DNA of 64,000 bases from Bradyrhizobium paxllaeri (GCF_001693515.2 NZ_CP042968.1:7968501-8032500), one strand, 5' to 3'. Positions 54,061 to 63,366 are shown, counted from the first letter of the stretch. Program-made: numbers and translations. The notes: generated from the sequence alone by a model not told the origin.

Positions 54061-55788
54061 ATGGGTTTTCACACCATCGCCGGCGCCGCATTTCGGGCGC
54101 TGACCGCGCGGAAAGACGGCCCGTCGCTCTACGACGTCTGCGACCCCGTGCTGCTGAAATACCGCGGCGGCGACCCGCACCTGGGGAAGTTCTATCGTAC
54201 CGCGCTCGGTAACCCGGCGCTGCGGCCGCTGTTGCGGCGGACCGGGCATCCGGCCCTGCAGGACGAGAAGCGGCTTGGCGCCCTGCGCGAGGCGCTGGTC
54301 CGGGCCCGCGACGATGCCGAGCCGGACTGGGCCGCGGTCGGCCAGCCGATCGCCGAGCTGATGGCCGACATCGACGTCCGCCACCCCTCCCCGCCTCATG
54401 TGAAGGCGCCGGCGCAGGCGCCCGGTGCCGCCGAGATCGACCGGGTGATCCGCCGCTGCGGCGCGCATCTGCTGGGCTCGTTTTCGAAAAACGGCTTCCT
54501 GCCGACCTACGCCGCCTTCAACCTGATCGGCGATGCCGACATGGGCGGGCGCGAAATGCTGATGGCGCTGACCGGGCTGAACTCGCGCGGCTACAAGAAC
54601 TCGACGCTGTTGTTCAGCCTGGCGCGGATCTTCATCGCGCATTCGCCGGCCCGCGCGCTGATCAACCCTCCTTGGACGGGTATCGCCGAGCCGATGTGGG
54701 AGCCGGTGCAGATCCGCCACCGCTCCGCCTATTACGACGCCTTCTTCACCGAGGCGCTGCTAAGCTATCTCGAGACCGGGCTGGCGTCGAAGGAAGAGAC
54801 CGTGGCGTCAAAGCGCGCGATCGACGAGATGGTGGATTTCTGCCTGAAGACTTCGGCCGAGGAAGTGCCCTCGCATGACGGCTCGACGGTGCGGGTGATC
54901 ACCGCGCTAGCGCCGCTGCCGCATCCGCGCTTCTCGCGCTTCTTCGCCCAGATCAAGCAGGACCTGGGCTTCGGCATCTACGTGCCGGACTGCGACACCA
55001 CCGCGTGCTCGTTTTCGGCGGCGACGCAAGCGGGTTCGACCGACCCGATCCTCGACCAGCCGCTGCTCGATTTCTACCGCGGCTATCAGGTGCGCGAGGG
55101 CGCCAACGAGCCGCGCGTCACCGTGCCCCTCAACGACAATATCGATTACGAAGGCGGCGTCGTCACCTGGATCGACAATATCAAGGGCGAGCGCCCCTAC
55201 GGCAACGACCTCGATCCCACCCTCAATCTCGATATTCTCGAAGTCTCTTTCCGCAACCTTGCGCGCTGGAAGATCCTGGAGACGCCGCAGCGGCTGGAGA
55301 CCGTGCATCGCATCATCGGCTTCCAGCGGAGGCTCGCCGAAAGCGGCGCCTTCGCCGATCCGCGCTCGCATATCTACTATCTGCCGGAACTGTACTCCGC
55401 CTATTTCGGCCGCTGCCATGCCGCATTCATGGCATTGCCCGAAGCCGCGCGGCGGAGAATCGATCCAGACGGCGCGTTCGAATTCATCCGGGGCAAGGTG
55501 CTCGCCTATGTCGAGGGTGAATTGATCGCGCGCGAGATGAATCCGTTCGACGCCGCGCTGGCGTTGATGGCGCTGGCGCATCTCGGCGCCGACGCCTCGA
55601 CGTTCGCGCCAGCGCTCAACTGCATCGTCGCCCAGCTCGGCGAAGGCGGCCGGCGCGGGCCGTACCGCGCCTATGAGTGGAACAAGATGAAGACGCCGAC
55701 GCGGATTCTGGTCGGCGGCCCCGAGGTGACGTCGGCGTTCGTGCTGATGGGCCTGGCGCTGGCGCGGCGGGTGATGGGGAATTCGTAG
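54061..55788 (+). CDS. Unknown protein with class II terpene cyclase-like DCDTTA motif
   Basis: 575 residues, no signal peptide or membrane segment. I do not recognise the family with certainty. The protein appears largely helical, and residues 310-315 read DCDTTA in the setting YVPDCDTTACSFSA. DxDD/DxDTT followed by Ala is the general-acid motif of class II terpene cyclases and of the alpha-alpha barrel fold they share. No second (class I, DDxxD) motif is seen, and no isoprenoid genes are nearby. It could equally be a glycosidase-like or prenyl-transferase-like helical barrel. The stop codon is contributed by the first bases of a family B repeat, so the original C-terminus may have been a little longer. 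Confidence 0.6.
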   Translation: MGFHTIAGAAFRALTARKDGPSLYDVCDPVLLKYRGGDPHLGKFYRTALGNPALRPLLRRTGHPALQDEKRLGALREALVRARDDAEPDWAAVGQPIAELMADIDVRHPSPPHVKAPAQAPGAAEIDRVIRRCGAHLLGSFSKNGFLPTYAAFNLIGDADMGGREMLMALTGLNSRGYKNSTLLFSLARIFIAHSPARALINPPWTGIAEPMWEPVQIRHRSAYYDAFFTEALLSYLETGLASKEETVASKRAIDEMVDFCLKTSAEEVPSHDGSTVRVITALAPLPHPRFSRFFAQIKQDLGFGIYVPDCDTTACSFSAATQAGSTDPILDQPLLDFYRGYQVREGANEPRVTVPLNDNIDYEGGVVTWIDNIKGERPYGNDLDPTLNLDILEVSFRNLARWKILETPQRLETVHRIIGFQRRLAESGAFADPRSHIYYLPELYSAYFGRCHAAFMALPEAARRRIDPDGAFEFIRGKVLAYVEGELIAREMNPFDAALALMALAHLGADASTFAPALNCIVAQLGEGGRRGPYRAYEWNKMKTPTRILVGGPEVTSAFVLMGLALARRVMGNS

Positions 55789-55877
55789 GGTGGGCAAGGC
55801 GAAGCGTGCCCACCATCCAGACGATGCGTTGCGGATAGATGGTGGGCACGGCGCAAGAGCGCCTTTGCCCACCCTAC
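55784..55877. repeat. Palindromic intergenic repeat, family B, copy 2
   Basis: CGTAGGGTGGGCAAGGCG pairs with CGCCTTTGCCCACCCTACG; inner GTGCCCACCATC and GATGGTGGGCAC also pair. The TAG inside its first bases (55786-55788) is the stop codon of the preceding gene. Confidence 0.85.
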
Positions 55878-56010
55878 GATTCCGGCGCTTGCGGAAGGGC
55901 TCACAAATGACAGGAAGTTGAAAGCGATGCGACGCTGCGGCTCTGGCACGTCGGCCGCTTTGTCCGCACAATCCGCCGAATTGGTGCGCATCATTCCGCT
56001 GGGACCGCTG

Positions 56011-56742
56011 ATGACATTACGGAGATTGCTGTCCGCGCTCTTGCTGCTGTCGCTTCCCGCCGTCTCCCACGCGGCCGACATCACCGGCGTGCCGAAGATC
56101 CGCGAAGGCGATCAGCTGCAGATCGGCAACCACCGCATCCGCCTCGGCGGTATCGACGCGCCGGCCGTCGATCAGCTCTGCCTCAATACCAAGGCCGAGC
56201 GCTGGACCTGCGGTGCTGCCGCGCGCGACGAACTGACAAAACGCTTCGGGGGCAAGAGCTGGACCTGTCAGGCGCGCAACGTCGTCGATCGCCGCGGCCG
56301 CATCGTGGCGCGCTGCCAGGCGGATGGCGAGGACATCCAGAAATGGCTGGTGTCGAACGGCTGGGCACTGGCGCTGACGCGGATCTCGCGCGATTACGAG
56401 GCGGACGAAAAGGCCGCGCGCGAGGCCAAGGTCGGGATGTGGCAGGGCGCGTTCATCGCGCCGTGGGACTGGCGCGTCCGCAACAAGAAGACCGCCGTTC
56501 TCGGCGCCGTCACACCGCCCGAAAATGCCAGGGCGGTTCTGCTGGCATCGGCATCCGGCCCGGTCGCGCCATCGCCCGATTGCACCATCAAGGGCAACGT
56601 CAACCGCTCCGGCGAGTGCATCTATCATCAGCCGACCAGCCGCTGGTATGCGAAGATCGAGATGAAGATTTCGAAGGGCACGCGCTGGTTCTGCTCGGTC
56701 GAGGAGGCCGAAGCCGCGGGCTGCAGAGAGACGCGGCGGTAG
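56011..56742 (+). CDS. Secreted thermonuclease-family (SNase-like) protein
   Basis: 243 residues from the ATG at 56011, which starts a signal peptide (LLSALLLLSLPAVSHA); the frame opens at 55918. The SNase-like OB fold spans about residues 27-145: HRIRLGGIDAPAVDQLC contains the first catalytic Arg and metal Asp region, CGAAARDEL the strand-helix turn, and VVDRRGRIVARCQADGEDI the second Arg; LVSNGWALAL and YEADEKAAREAKVGMW close the domain. A cysteine-containing tail of about 75 residues follows. It probably cleaves nucleic acid in the periplasm or outside. Flanked by two repeats, so monocistronic. Confidence 0.88.
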   Translation: MTLRRLLSALLLLSLPAVSHAADITGVPKIREGDQLQIGNHRIRLGGIDAPAVDQLCLNTKAERWTCGAAARDELTKRFGGKSWTCQARNVVDRRGRIVARCQADGEDIQKWLVSNGWALALTRISRDYEADEKAAREAKVGMWQGAFIAPWDWRVRNKKTAVLGAVTPPENARAVLLASASGPVAPSPDCTIKGNVNRSGECIYHQPTSRWYAKIEMKISKGTRWFCSVEEAEAAGCRETRR

Positions 56743-56787
56743 TTTTCTTTCTTGCCTCGCCCCGCTTGCGGTAGGCTTATCGCCTAT

Positions 56788-56873
56788 CGTCATGGCCGGG
56801 CTTGTCCCGGCCATCCACGTCTTTTGGCGCGGAGATTAAGACGTGGATGCCCGGGACAAGCCCGGGCATGACG
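56788..56873. repeat. Palindromic intergenic repeat, family E, copy
   Basis: CGTCATGGCCGGGCTTGTCC at the left is mirrored by GGACAAGCCCGGGCATGACG at the right; the inner ACGTCTT and AAGACGT also pair. Lies between two plus-strand genes and is a probable terminator. Confidence 0.85.
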
Positions 56874-56937
56874 AGTTTGTGGACACACAGAACCCTCTCC
56901 CCGCGAAGAGGAGCAGGGAGAGAGAGCGGCAGCGACG

Positions 56938-57774
56938 GTGCCTGATCAACGCATCGAAAAGCGATTGCGGCGGCAACGGCGGGGCGGATGGCGTCGCGCC
57001 TTCATGCTCGCGGCCGTCATCCTCGGCGGGTACGGTCTCCTCGCCTACCTGGTGCTGCCGGGTTTCTGGACGCATTACGAGCATCAGCGCGGGCTCGCCG
57101 AGATGCCGATGGTGACGCGCACCGCCCAGGGTATTCCGGGCGACCCCATGAATGTCGGGCTGATCGGCGACACGAGCGACATCGTCTGCGCGATGCACGC
57201 GGCCGGCTGGTATCCAGCCGACCGGATCACGCTGAAATCCTCGATCGAGATTGTCGGCAGCGTGCTGCTCGACCGTCCCTACAAGGACGCGCCGGTCAGC
57301 AATCTCTATTATCTCGGCCGCCGCGAGGATCTTGCGTTTGAAAAGCCGATCGGGACCAGCGCCGACCGCCGCAATCATGTGCGCTACTGGAAGGTGCTGG
57401 AGAGCGGCGAGGAGAAGCGTCCGGTCTGGCTCGGCGCCGCGACGCAAGATCGCGGCGTCGGCGTCAGCCACTACACCGCCGCCGTCACGCACCACATCAG
57501 CCCCGATCTCGACGCTGAGCGCGCGTTGCTTGCGGCTGACCTGGAAAATGCCGGCATGGTGGAAGCGAAATACCAGGTCACCGGGATCGGGCCGACACTC
57601 GCGGGGCGTAATGGCGGCGGCGACCTCTATTACACTGACGGCGAAATCTGGGTGCTGCGGCTGGTGGAAGCCTGCAAGAAGCGCGAGGGACCCGCGGTTG
57701 CGATCCCGAGCCCGCCGGCGACCCAATTGAAGGACCAGATCTGGCGCGCGATCGCGGATGCCGTGGGGAAATAA
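56938..57774 (+). CDS. LssY C-terminal-domain protein, membrane anchored
   Basis: 278 residues from a GTG. A basic N-terminus precedes one transmembrane helix (AFMLAAVILGGYGLLAYLVL). The rest, from MNVGLIGDTSDIVCAMHAAG through WYPADRITLKSS to PVWLGAATQDRGVGVS, is the LssY C-terminal domain, first described in a Legionella secretion-associated locus. Its biochemical role is unknown; the domain faces the periplasm here. It stands alone between a repeat and the aminotransferase gene. Confidence 0.82.
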   Translation: MPDQRIEKRLRRQRRGGWRRAFMLAAVILGGYGLLAYLVLPGFWTHYEHQRGLAEMPMVTRTAQGIPGDPMNVGLIGDTSDIVCAMHAAGWYPADRITLKSSIEIVGSVLLDRPYKDAPVSNLYYLGRREDLAFEKPIGTSADRRNHVRYWKVLESGEEKRPVWLGAATQDRGVGVSHYTAAVTHHISPDLDAERALLAADLENAGMVEAKYQVTGIGPTLAGRNGGGDLYYTDGEIWVLRLVEACKKREGPAVAIPSPPATQLKDQIWRAIADAVGK

Positions 57775-57936
57775 CGTGCGGCGCAGTTTCGAGGCGCGGA
57801 GCAATCAGAACAATTTGATCCTCTTTTGCGACCCTGGATTGCGTCGCTGCGCTCGCAATGACGGTTCCGATCGAATATTATCTCGGCCAAACCTCACGCC
57901 TCGATTCCGCGTGCTTGCCCATAAGGAAAACCAACA

Positions 57937-59121
57937 ATGACCGTTCGCGCGGGCCGGGAGTTTCTGGCCATCCCGGGACCTACCACCATGCCCGACGAAG
58001 TGCTGCAGGCGATGCATCGCCCGGCGCTCGACATCTATTCCAGCCAGATGGTGGAACTGACCGAAAGCCTGCTCGCCGATCTATCAAAACTGTTCGCGAC
58101 CAAGGGCAAATCCTACATCTATATCGCCAACGGCCATGGCGCGTGGGAGGCCACGCTCTCCAACGTGCTGTCGCGCGGCGACAAGGTGCTGGTGCTGGAA
58201 AGCGGGCGCTTTGCGATCGGCTGGGGCCAGGCCGCTGCCGCGATGGGCGCCGAGGTCGAGGTGCTCAAGGGCGACTGGCGGCGTGCGATCCGAGCGGCCG
58301 AGGTCGAGGCGCGGCTGAGGCAGGACAAGGATCACACCATCAAGGCGATCGTGGCGGTGCAGGTCGATACGGCTTCCGGCGCCTATAACGACATCGAGGC
58401 GATCGGCAAGGCGATCAGATCGACCGGACATCCGGCGCTGTTCATGGTCGACACCGTGGCGTCGCTCGGCTGCATGCCGTTCGAGATGGACAAATGGGGC
58501 ATCGATGTCGCGATGTCCGGCTCGCAGAAGGGCCTGATGACGCCGCCGGGCTTAGGCTTCGTCGCCGCCAACGAGCGCGCGCTGCAGGTTCACAAGAAGG
58601 CCGATCTGCGCACGCCCTATTGGGACTGGACCGAGCGCGAAGGCAGCGAGCACTACCGCAAATATGCCGGCACCGCGCCGGTGCATCTGCTGTTCGCGCT
58701 GCGCAAGGCGATCGACATGCTCCATGCCGAGGGGCTGGAGAACGCGCATCTGCGCCATCGCCTGCTCGGCGAAGCGGTGCGCCGCGCGGTTGCGGTGTGG
58801 GGCGAGGGCCAGGTGCTCGGCTTCAACATCGCGGAAGCCAATGAGCGCTCCAACACGGTGACGACGGTGACCATGAACGGGCACGATCCCGCCGCGCTGC
58901 AGCGCTACTGCAAGGAGAAATGCGGCGTGGTGCTCGGCACCGGAATCGGCGAACTCTCCGGCCAGGCGTTCCGCATCGCCCATATGGGCCATGTGAATGC
59001 GCCGATGATTTTGGGCACGCTCGGCGTGGTCGAAGTCGGCCTCAACGCGCTCGGCATTCCCCACGGCAAGGGCGGAACCGAAGCCGCGATCGAATATCTC
59101 GGCGAGAACGTCGGGGCGTAA
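57937..59121 (+). CDS. Class V aminotransferase (serine-glyoxylate/alanine-glyoxylate type)
   Basis: 394 residues; AAGGA lies ten bases before the ATG. PLP enzyme of fold type I: FLAIPGPTTMPDEVLQAM at the start, the NGHGAWEATLSNVLSRGD phosphate loop, VDTVASLGCMPFEMD with the ring-pairing Asp, and the Schiff-base lysine in SGSQKGLMTPPG. The end GTGIGELSGQAFRIAHMG is typical of serine-glyoxylate aminotransferases. It moves the amino group from serine or alanine to glyoxylate or a similar acceptor. It lies upstream of the ABC transporter on the same strand but is separated by a family C repeat. Confidence 0.9.
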   Translation: MTVRAGREFLAIPGPTTMPDEVLQAMHRPALDIYSSQMVELTESLLADLSKLFATKGKSYIYIANGHGAWEATLSNVLSRGDKVLVLESGRFAIGWGQAAAAMGAEVEVLKGDWRRAIRAAEVEARLRQDKDHTIKAIVAVQVDTASGAYNDIEAIGKAIRSTGHPALFMVDTVASLGCMPFEMDKWGIDVAMSGSQKGLMTPPGLGFVAANERALQVHKKADLRTPYWDWTEREGSEHYRKYAGTAPVHLLFALRKAIDMLHAEGLENAHLRHRLLGEAVRRAVAVWGEGQVLGFNIAEANERSNTVTTVTMNGHDPAALQRYCKEKCGVVLGTGIGELSGQAFRIAHMGHVNAPMILGTLGVVEVGLNALGIPHGKGGTEAAIEYLGENVGA

Positions 59122-59126
59122 GAGCT

Positions 59127-59246
59127 GTCGTCCCTGCGAACGCAGGGACCCATAACCACGATTTCACATTGTGAGAGACGCCATCTCCTCGCGTGCCACT
59201 TCCGCGGGGCCGCGGCGTATGGGTCCCTGCGTTCGCAGGGACGACA
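59127..59246. repeat. Palindromic intergenic repeat, family C, copy 2
   Basis: GTCGTCCCTGCGAACGCAGG at the left is mirrored by CCTGCGTTCGCAGGGACGAC at the right; same CCCATAACCAC and CGGCGTATGGG segments as 50912-51035. Confidence 0.85.
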
Positions 59247-59328
59247 ACGTCGTTTTCGTTCCGGAGCCAACTCTCTTTCCCTACACGCATTAGTGCGTAT
59301 ACTGGCATACCAAGCCGGGCGCTGATCC

Positions 59329-60420
59329 GTGCACGAACAAAGAGTGGGAGTGAGGCGATTGGCGTCCGTTGGTTTGCGCGGCCTGACCAAGCGATTTGGC
59401 TCGCTTGCGGTGGTCGATAACGTCTCGCTGAAAATCGACCATGGGCAACTGGTCTGCCTGCTCGGCCCTTCCGGCTGCGGCAAGACCACAACGCTGCGGC
59501 TGATTGCGGGCTTCCTCGAACCTTCCGACGGCGAGATCCATGTCGGGGAACGGCTGGTGTCGTCGAAAACGCGCACGCTGCCGCCCGAGCAGCGCAACAT
59601 GTCGATGATCTTTCAGAGTTACGCGCTGTGGCCGCACATGACGGTGACGGAAAACATCGTCTACGGCCTGCGCCTGCGCAAGCTCGATCGCGACACCATC
59701 GCCAAGAAGCTGGCGGCAATCCTGGCCACGACAAAACTCGAGGCGCTGGCGCAGCGTTATCCCGGTGAACTCTCCGGCGGGCAGCAGCAGCGCGTGGCGC
59801 TGGCGCGCGCGCTGATCGTCGAGCCGGAGACGCTGTTGCTCGACGAGCCGCTTTCCAATCTCGATGCCAATTTGCGCGAGGAGATGCGGTTCGAGATTCG
59901 CCGGCTGCACGACGAATATCGCTACACCACCGTCTATGTCACCCACGACCAGTCCGAGGCCATGACCACGGCCGACCTGATCGCAGTCATGAACGGCGGC
60001 CGGGTCGACCAGATCGGTACGCCCGAGGACATTTACGCGCGGCCGGAATCCGAATTCGTCGCGCGCTTCATCGGCGCCAGCAACGTCATCAAGGGCACCG
60101 CGCGCGACGCCAACCATGTCGCCTTCGCGGGCGCGACATTGAAGGTCGTCGGCGCGCCGCTCACAGCGGGCCAAGACGCTGTGGTCGCGATACGGCAACA
60201 CGATATCGGGCTTTCGACGCAGGCGCCGGCTTCAACAGAAAATGCGATCAAGGCGGTCGTTACGCGGCAGGTCTATCTCGGCGCGGCGCGCGACTACATG
60301 GTGGAGGTCGCCGACGGCACCAGCTTGCGCGCCACCACGCCGACCGAAACCAATGTGCCGAAAGGCAGCGAGGTCTGGCTGACACTCCCACCCGAGCGCT
60401 GCCGGGCGCTCAGCCGATAA
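59329..60420 (+). CDS. ABC transporter ATPase, iron(III)/polyamine importer type
   Basis: 363 residues from a GTG at 59329; GTG codons at 59344 and 59350 are alternatives. Walker A GPSGCGKTT, Q-loop MIFQSYALWPHM, signature LSGGQQQRVALARAL, Walker B LLLDEPLSNLD and the switch His in YVTHDQSEAM are complete; a C-terminal TOBE domain follows. It energises uptake through the permease at 61651. The order ATPase, binding protein, two-domain permease is that of FbpABC/AfuABC-like importers, though the ligand could also be a phosphonate or polyamine. A TGGCATACCA near-palindrome at 59303-59312 may be a regulator site. Confidence 0.93.
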   Translation: MHEQRVGVRRLASVGLRGLTKRFGSLAVVDNVSLKIDHGQLVCLLGPSGCGKTTTLRLIAGFLEPSDGEIHVGERLVSSKTRTLPPEQRNMSMIFQSYALWPHMTVTENIVYGLRLRKLDRDTIAKKLAAILATTKLEALAQRYPGELSGGQQQRVALARALIVEPETLLLDEPLSNLDANLREEMRFEIRRLHDEYRYTTVYVTHDQSEAMTTADLIAVMNGGRVDQIGTPEDIYARPESEFVARFIGASNVIKGTARDANHVAFAGATLKVVGAPLTAGQDAVVAIRQHDIGLSTQAPASTENAIKAVVTRQVYLGAARDYMVEVADGTSLRATTPTETNVPKGSEVWLTLPPERCRALSR

Positions 60421-60444
60421 ACAGGAATAACACGGGAGGACGCG

Positions 60445-61512
60445 GTGAGGAGACGAAAACTTTCGAGACGCGATATCCTGCAGGGCGCGGCCACGCTTAC
60501 CGCGGGAAGCGTGTTTGCCACTCCCCTTCGCGCGCAGGCGCCGGAGCCGATCGCGGTGACATCAGCGCTGGTGGAGGCGGCGAAGAAGGAAGGCAAACTG
60601 ATTTTCTATTCCTCGATGGACCTGCCGGTTGGCGAGAAGCTCGGCAAGGCGTTCGAGGCGGCCTTTCCGGGCATCACCATCCAGATCGAGCGTTCCGGCT
60701 CGGAGCGGCTGTTCCAGCGGATCGACCAGGAATTTGCGAGCAACATTCGTGCCGCTGATATCGTCAACTCCTCCGACGCCTCGCATTTCATCAGCTGGAA
60801 GAAAAACGGCTGGCTGATGCCGTTCGTGCCGGAGGATGTCGCAAAGCATTTTCCGGAAAATTATCGCGATCCCGACGGCCTGTTCGCGACCTCGCGGGTG
60901 TGGCTGTCGTCGATCGCCTACAACACCAATCTGGTGAAGCCGGAGGACGCGCCAAAGAGCTTTGCCGACCTGCTCGATCCCAAATGGGCCGGCAAGATGG
61001 TGAAGGGACACCCGGCCTATAGCGGCACCATCATGACCGCAACGTTCCAGATGGTGCGCGAGCTCGGCTGGGAATACATGGAGAAACTGGCGAAGCAGCG
61101 CGTGATGCAGGTGCAGTCGTCGACCGATCCGCCGAAGAAGCTGTCGCTCGGCGAGCGCGCCGTGATGGCCGACGGCAACGAATACGGCATCGTGCTTTTG
61201 AAGGAGGCCGGCCAGCCCGTAGAGCCGGTGTACCCGACCGAGGGAACGCCGACGATTTCGGGGCCAACCGGCATCTTCAAAACCGCACCGCATCCCAATG
61301 CCGCAAAGCTGTTTCAGGCCTGGCTGCATACCCGCGAGACGCAGCAGTTCTTTGTCGACTTCACCGCGCAATATTCGGTTCATGCGCAGGTACAGTCGAA
61401 GCCGGGGCGTCGGAAGATCTCCGATATCAAGCTGATGAAGGAGGATGCCGAGGGCGTGGAAAAGATGACGGAAGAAATCAAGACGCGCTATGCGCGGCTG
61501 TTCAGGGTTTGA
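60445..61512 (+). CDS. ABC transporter periplasmic substrate-binding protein, Tat-exported
   Basis: 355 residues from a GTG with GGGAGG upstream. The N-terminus RRRKLSRRDILQGAATLTAG is a twin-arginine signal, with cleavage near LRAQA, so the protein is exported folded. The mature part (KKEGKLIFYSSMDLPVGEKL, then EAAFPGITIQIERSGSERLF, then DIVNSSDASHF) is the type II binding fold of iron(III)/sulfate-like binding proteins. Ligand not assignable; a Tat signal often goes with a metal-loaded protein. Starts 24 bases after the ATPase stop, so they are cotranscribed. Confidence 0.92.
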   Translation: MRRRKLSRRDILQGAATLTAGSVFATPLRAQAPEPIAVTSALVEAAKKEGKLIFYSSMDLPVGEKLGKAFEAAFPGITIQIERSGSERLFQRIDQEFASNIRAADIVNSSDASHFISWKKNGWLMPFVPEDVAKHFPENYRDPDGLFATSRVWLSSIAYNTNLVKPEDAPKSFADLLDPKWAGKMVKGHPAYSGTIMTATFQMVRELGWEYMEKLAKQRVMQVQSSTDPPKKLSLGERAVMADGNEYGIVLLKEAGQPVEPVYPTEGTPTISGPTGIFKTAPHPNAAKLFQAWLHTRETQQFFVDFTAQYSVHAQVQSKPGRRKISDIKLMKEDAEGVEKMTEEIKTRYARLFRV

Positions 61513-61537
61513 GGATGCTGTTCGCCGGATATACCAC

Positions 61538-61641
61538 CGTCATTCCGGGATGGTCCGAAGGACCAGACCTCAGATGCGCAAATTTGCGCATCGGGGAATC
61601 TCGAGATTCCGGGTTCGCGCTAAGGCGCGCCCCGGAATGAC
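61538..61641. repeat. Palindromic intergenic repeat, family D, copy 3
   Basis: CGTCATTCCGGGATGGTCC at the left and CGCCCCGGAATGACGG at the right, with GGGGAATCTCGAGATTCCGG and GATGCGCAAATTTGCGCATC as inner palindromes. It lies inside the ABC operon between binding protein and permease; the permease Shine-Dalgarno GGAGAG follows it directly. Confidence 0.85.
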
Positions 61642-61650
61642 GGAGAGAGC

Positions 61651-63366
61651 ATGACCACCATCACCGCCACCGACACTCCCAAACGCCGCATCGACTTCAC
61701 GCGCCCCGTCCTATGGCTGTTCGCGGCCTTCATGATCGTGCTGATCGTGCTGCCGCTGTCGTGGCTGGTGGTGTTTGCCTTCACCGACAAGGCGCGGCGG
61801 CCGACGCTGCAGAATTTCGTCACGCTGTTCACGGATCCCGCATTCCTCGATCCGTTGATGACGACCGCGATCATCGCCACCACGTCGGCAACGATCTGCT
61901 GCCTGGTCGCCGCTCCGATCGGCTGGCTGGTGTCGCGCACCGACATGCCGGGGCGGCAGATCATCCGGGCGCTGGTGACGGCTTCTTTCGTCACCCCGCC
62001 GTTTCTCGGCGCTGTCGCCTGGGAACTGCTGGCGGCGCCGAACAGCGGCATGCTGAACCAGCTCTATCGCTATCTCACCGGCGCCGAAGATCCCCTGTTC
62101 GACATCTATTCGCTGACCGGGCTGATTTTCGTGATCTCCTGCTACACCTTTCCGTTCGTGTTCGTGCTGGTCGCCAACGCGCTCGACAACATGCCGGGCG
62201 AACTGGAAGACGCCTCCGCCATTCTCGGCGGCAAGGCCTGGACCACGGCGCGGCGCGTCACGATTCCGCTCGCCCTGCCCGCACTGGTCGCCGGCGCGCT
62301 GATCGCGTTCCTGCAGGCGATGACGCTGTTCGGATCGCCCGCAATCCTGGCGCTGCCGGCAGGCTTCCACACCATGACGACGAAAATCTGGAGCCTGTTC
62401 CAGTATCCGCCCAAGCTCGAGCTCGCCGCCGCCGCCGCCGTGCCGTTATTGCTGCTGACGATCCTGCTGCTGCAGGGCCAGAAATTCCTGCTCGGCCGCC
62501 GCGGTTTTTCCGTGGTCGGCGGCAAATACGGCGCACCGCGGCCGATCGAGATGGGGGTATGGCGCTGGGCGGCGCTGGCGTTCTGCCTCCTCGTGCTGCT
62601 CAATCCGGTGTTCCTGCCCTACTTCGCGCTGCTCAACGCGGCGTTTTCGCCGAACGCGACCACGCTGGTGACGCCATCGACGGCCACGCTGCACAATATC
62701 GTGTTCGTGTTCACCGAATTGTCGTCGACCCAGCTTGCGCTCAGGAACACGGTGATCCTGGGCGCATCGACAGCGACCGTCGGCACCATCCTCGCGCTCG
62801 TGGTCGCCTATGTCACGACCCGCCGCGTGATCGCGACCCATCGCCTGCTCGGCTTTCTCGCCACCGCCCCGGTCGCCGTGCCCGGCATTGTCCTCGGCGT
62901 CGGATTATTCCTGAGCTACACGCGGCCGCCTTTCGTGCTCTACGGCACGCTGTGGATCCTGCTGCTGGCGTTCCTCACCATCAATCTTCCTTCTGCCTAT
63001 CAGCAACTGCAGGCCGCATTCGCCACCATTCACCCCGAGCTGGAAGACGCCAGCCGCATCCTCGGCGCGACGCGGCTGCAGGCGCTGCGCCAGATCACCG
63101 CGCCCTTGTTGCGCACCGGCGTGATCGCGACCTGGTGCTTCATCTTCATCGGCGTGATGCGGGAACTATCCGCCGCGATCGTGCTGTTTACCTCGCAGAC
63201 CAAGGTGCTGTCGGTTTTGATCTACGACCTCAACGAGAGCGGCGACCTCGCCGCGATTGCGGTGCTCGGCATCGCGATGCTGGTGATCACCTTTACGGTG
63301 GTGCTGGCGGTGAACCGGATCCCGATGTTCGGGGGCGGCGCCGGGGCGAGGTTAAGGAACAGTTAG
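61651..63366 (+). CDS. ABC transporter permease, two fused domains (FbpB-like)
   Basis: 571 residues, two tandem six-helix permease halves. Each half has an EAA-type loop: GELEDASAILGGKAWTTARR in the first and PELEDASRILGATRLQALRQ in the second, both contacting the ATPase. This fused arrangement is normal for iron(III) importers. The ATG is preceded by GGAGAG. A family D repeat separates it from the binding-protein gene, which may lower its relative expression. Confidence 0.93.
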   Translation: MTTITATDTPKRRIDFTRPVLWLFAAFMIVLIVLPLSWLVVFAFTDKARRPTLQNFVTLFTDPAFLDPLMTTAIIATTSATICCLVAAPIGWLVSRTDMPGRQIIRALVTASFVTPPFLGAVAWELLAAPNSGMLNQLYRYLTGAEDPLFDIYSLTGLIFVISCYTFPFVFVLVANALDNMPGELEDASAILGGKAWTTARRVTIPLALPALVAGALIAFLQAMTLFGSPAILALPAGFHTMTTKIWSLFQYPPKLELAAAAAVPLLLLTILLLQGQKFLLGRRGFSVVGGKYGAPRPIEMGVWRWAALAFCLLVLLNPVFLPYFALLNAAFSPNATTLVTPSTATLHNIVFVFTELSSTQLALRNTVILGASTATVGTILALVVAYVTTRRVIATHRLLGFLATAPVAVPGIVLGVGLFLSYTRPPFVLYGTLWILLLAFLTINLPSAYQQLQAAFATIHPELEDASRILGATRLQALRQITAPLLRTGVIATWCFIFIGVMRELSAAIVLFTSQTKVLSVLIYDLNESGDLAAIAVLGIAMLVITFTVVLAVNRIPMFGGGAGARLRNS

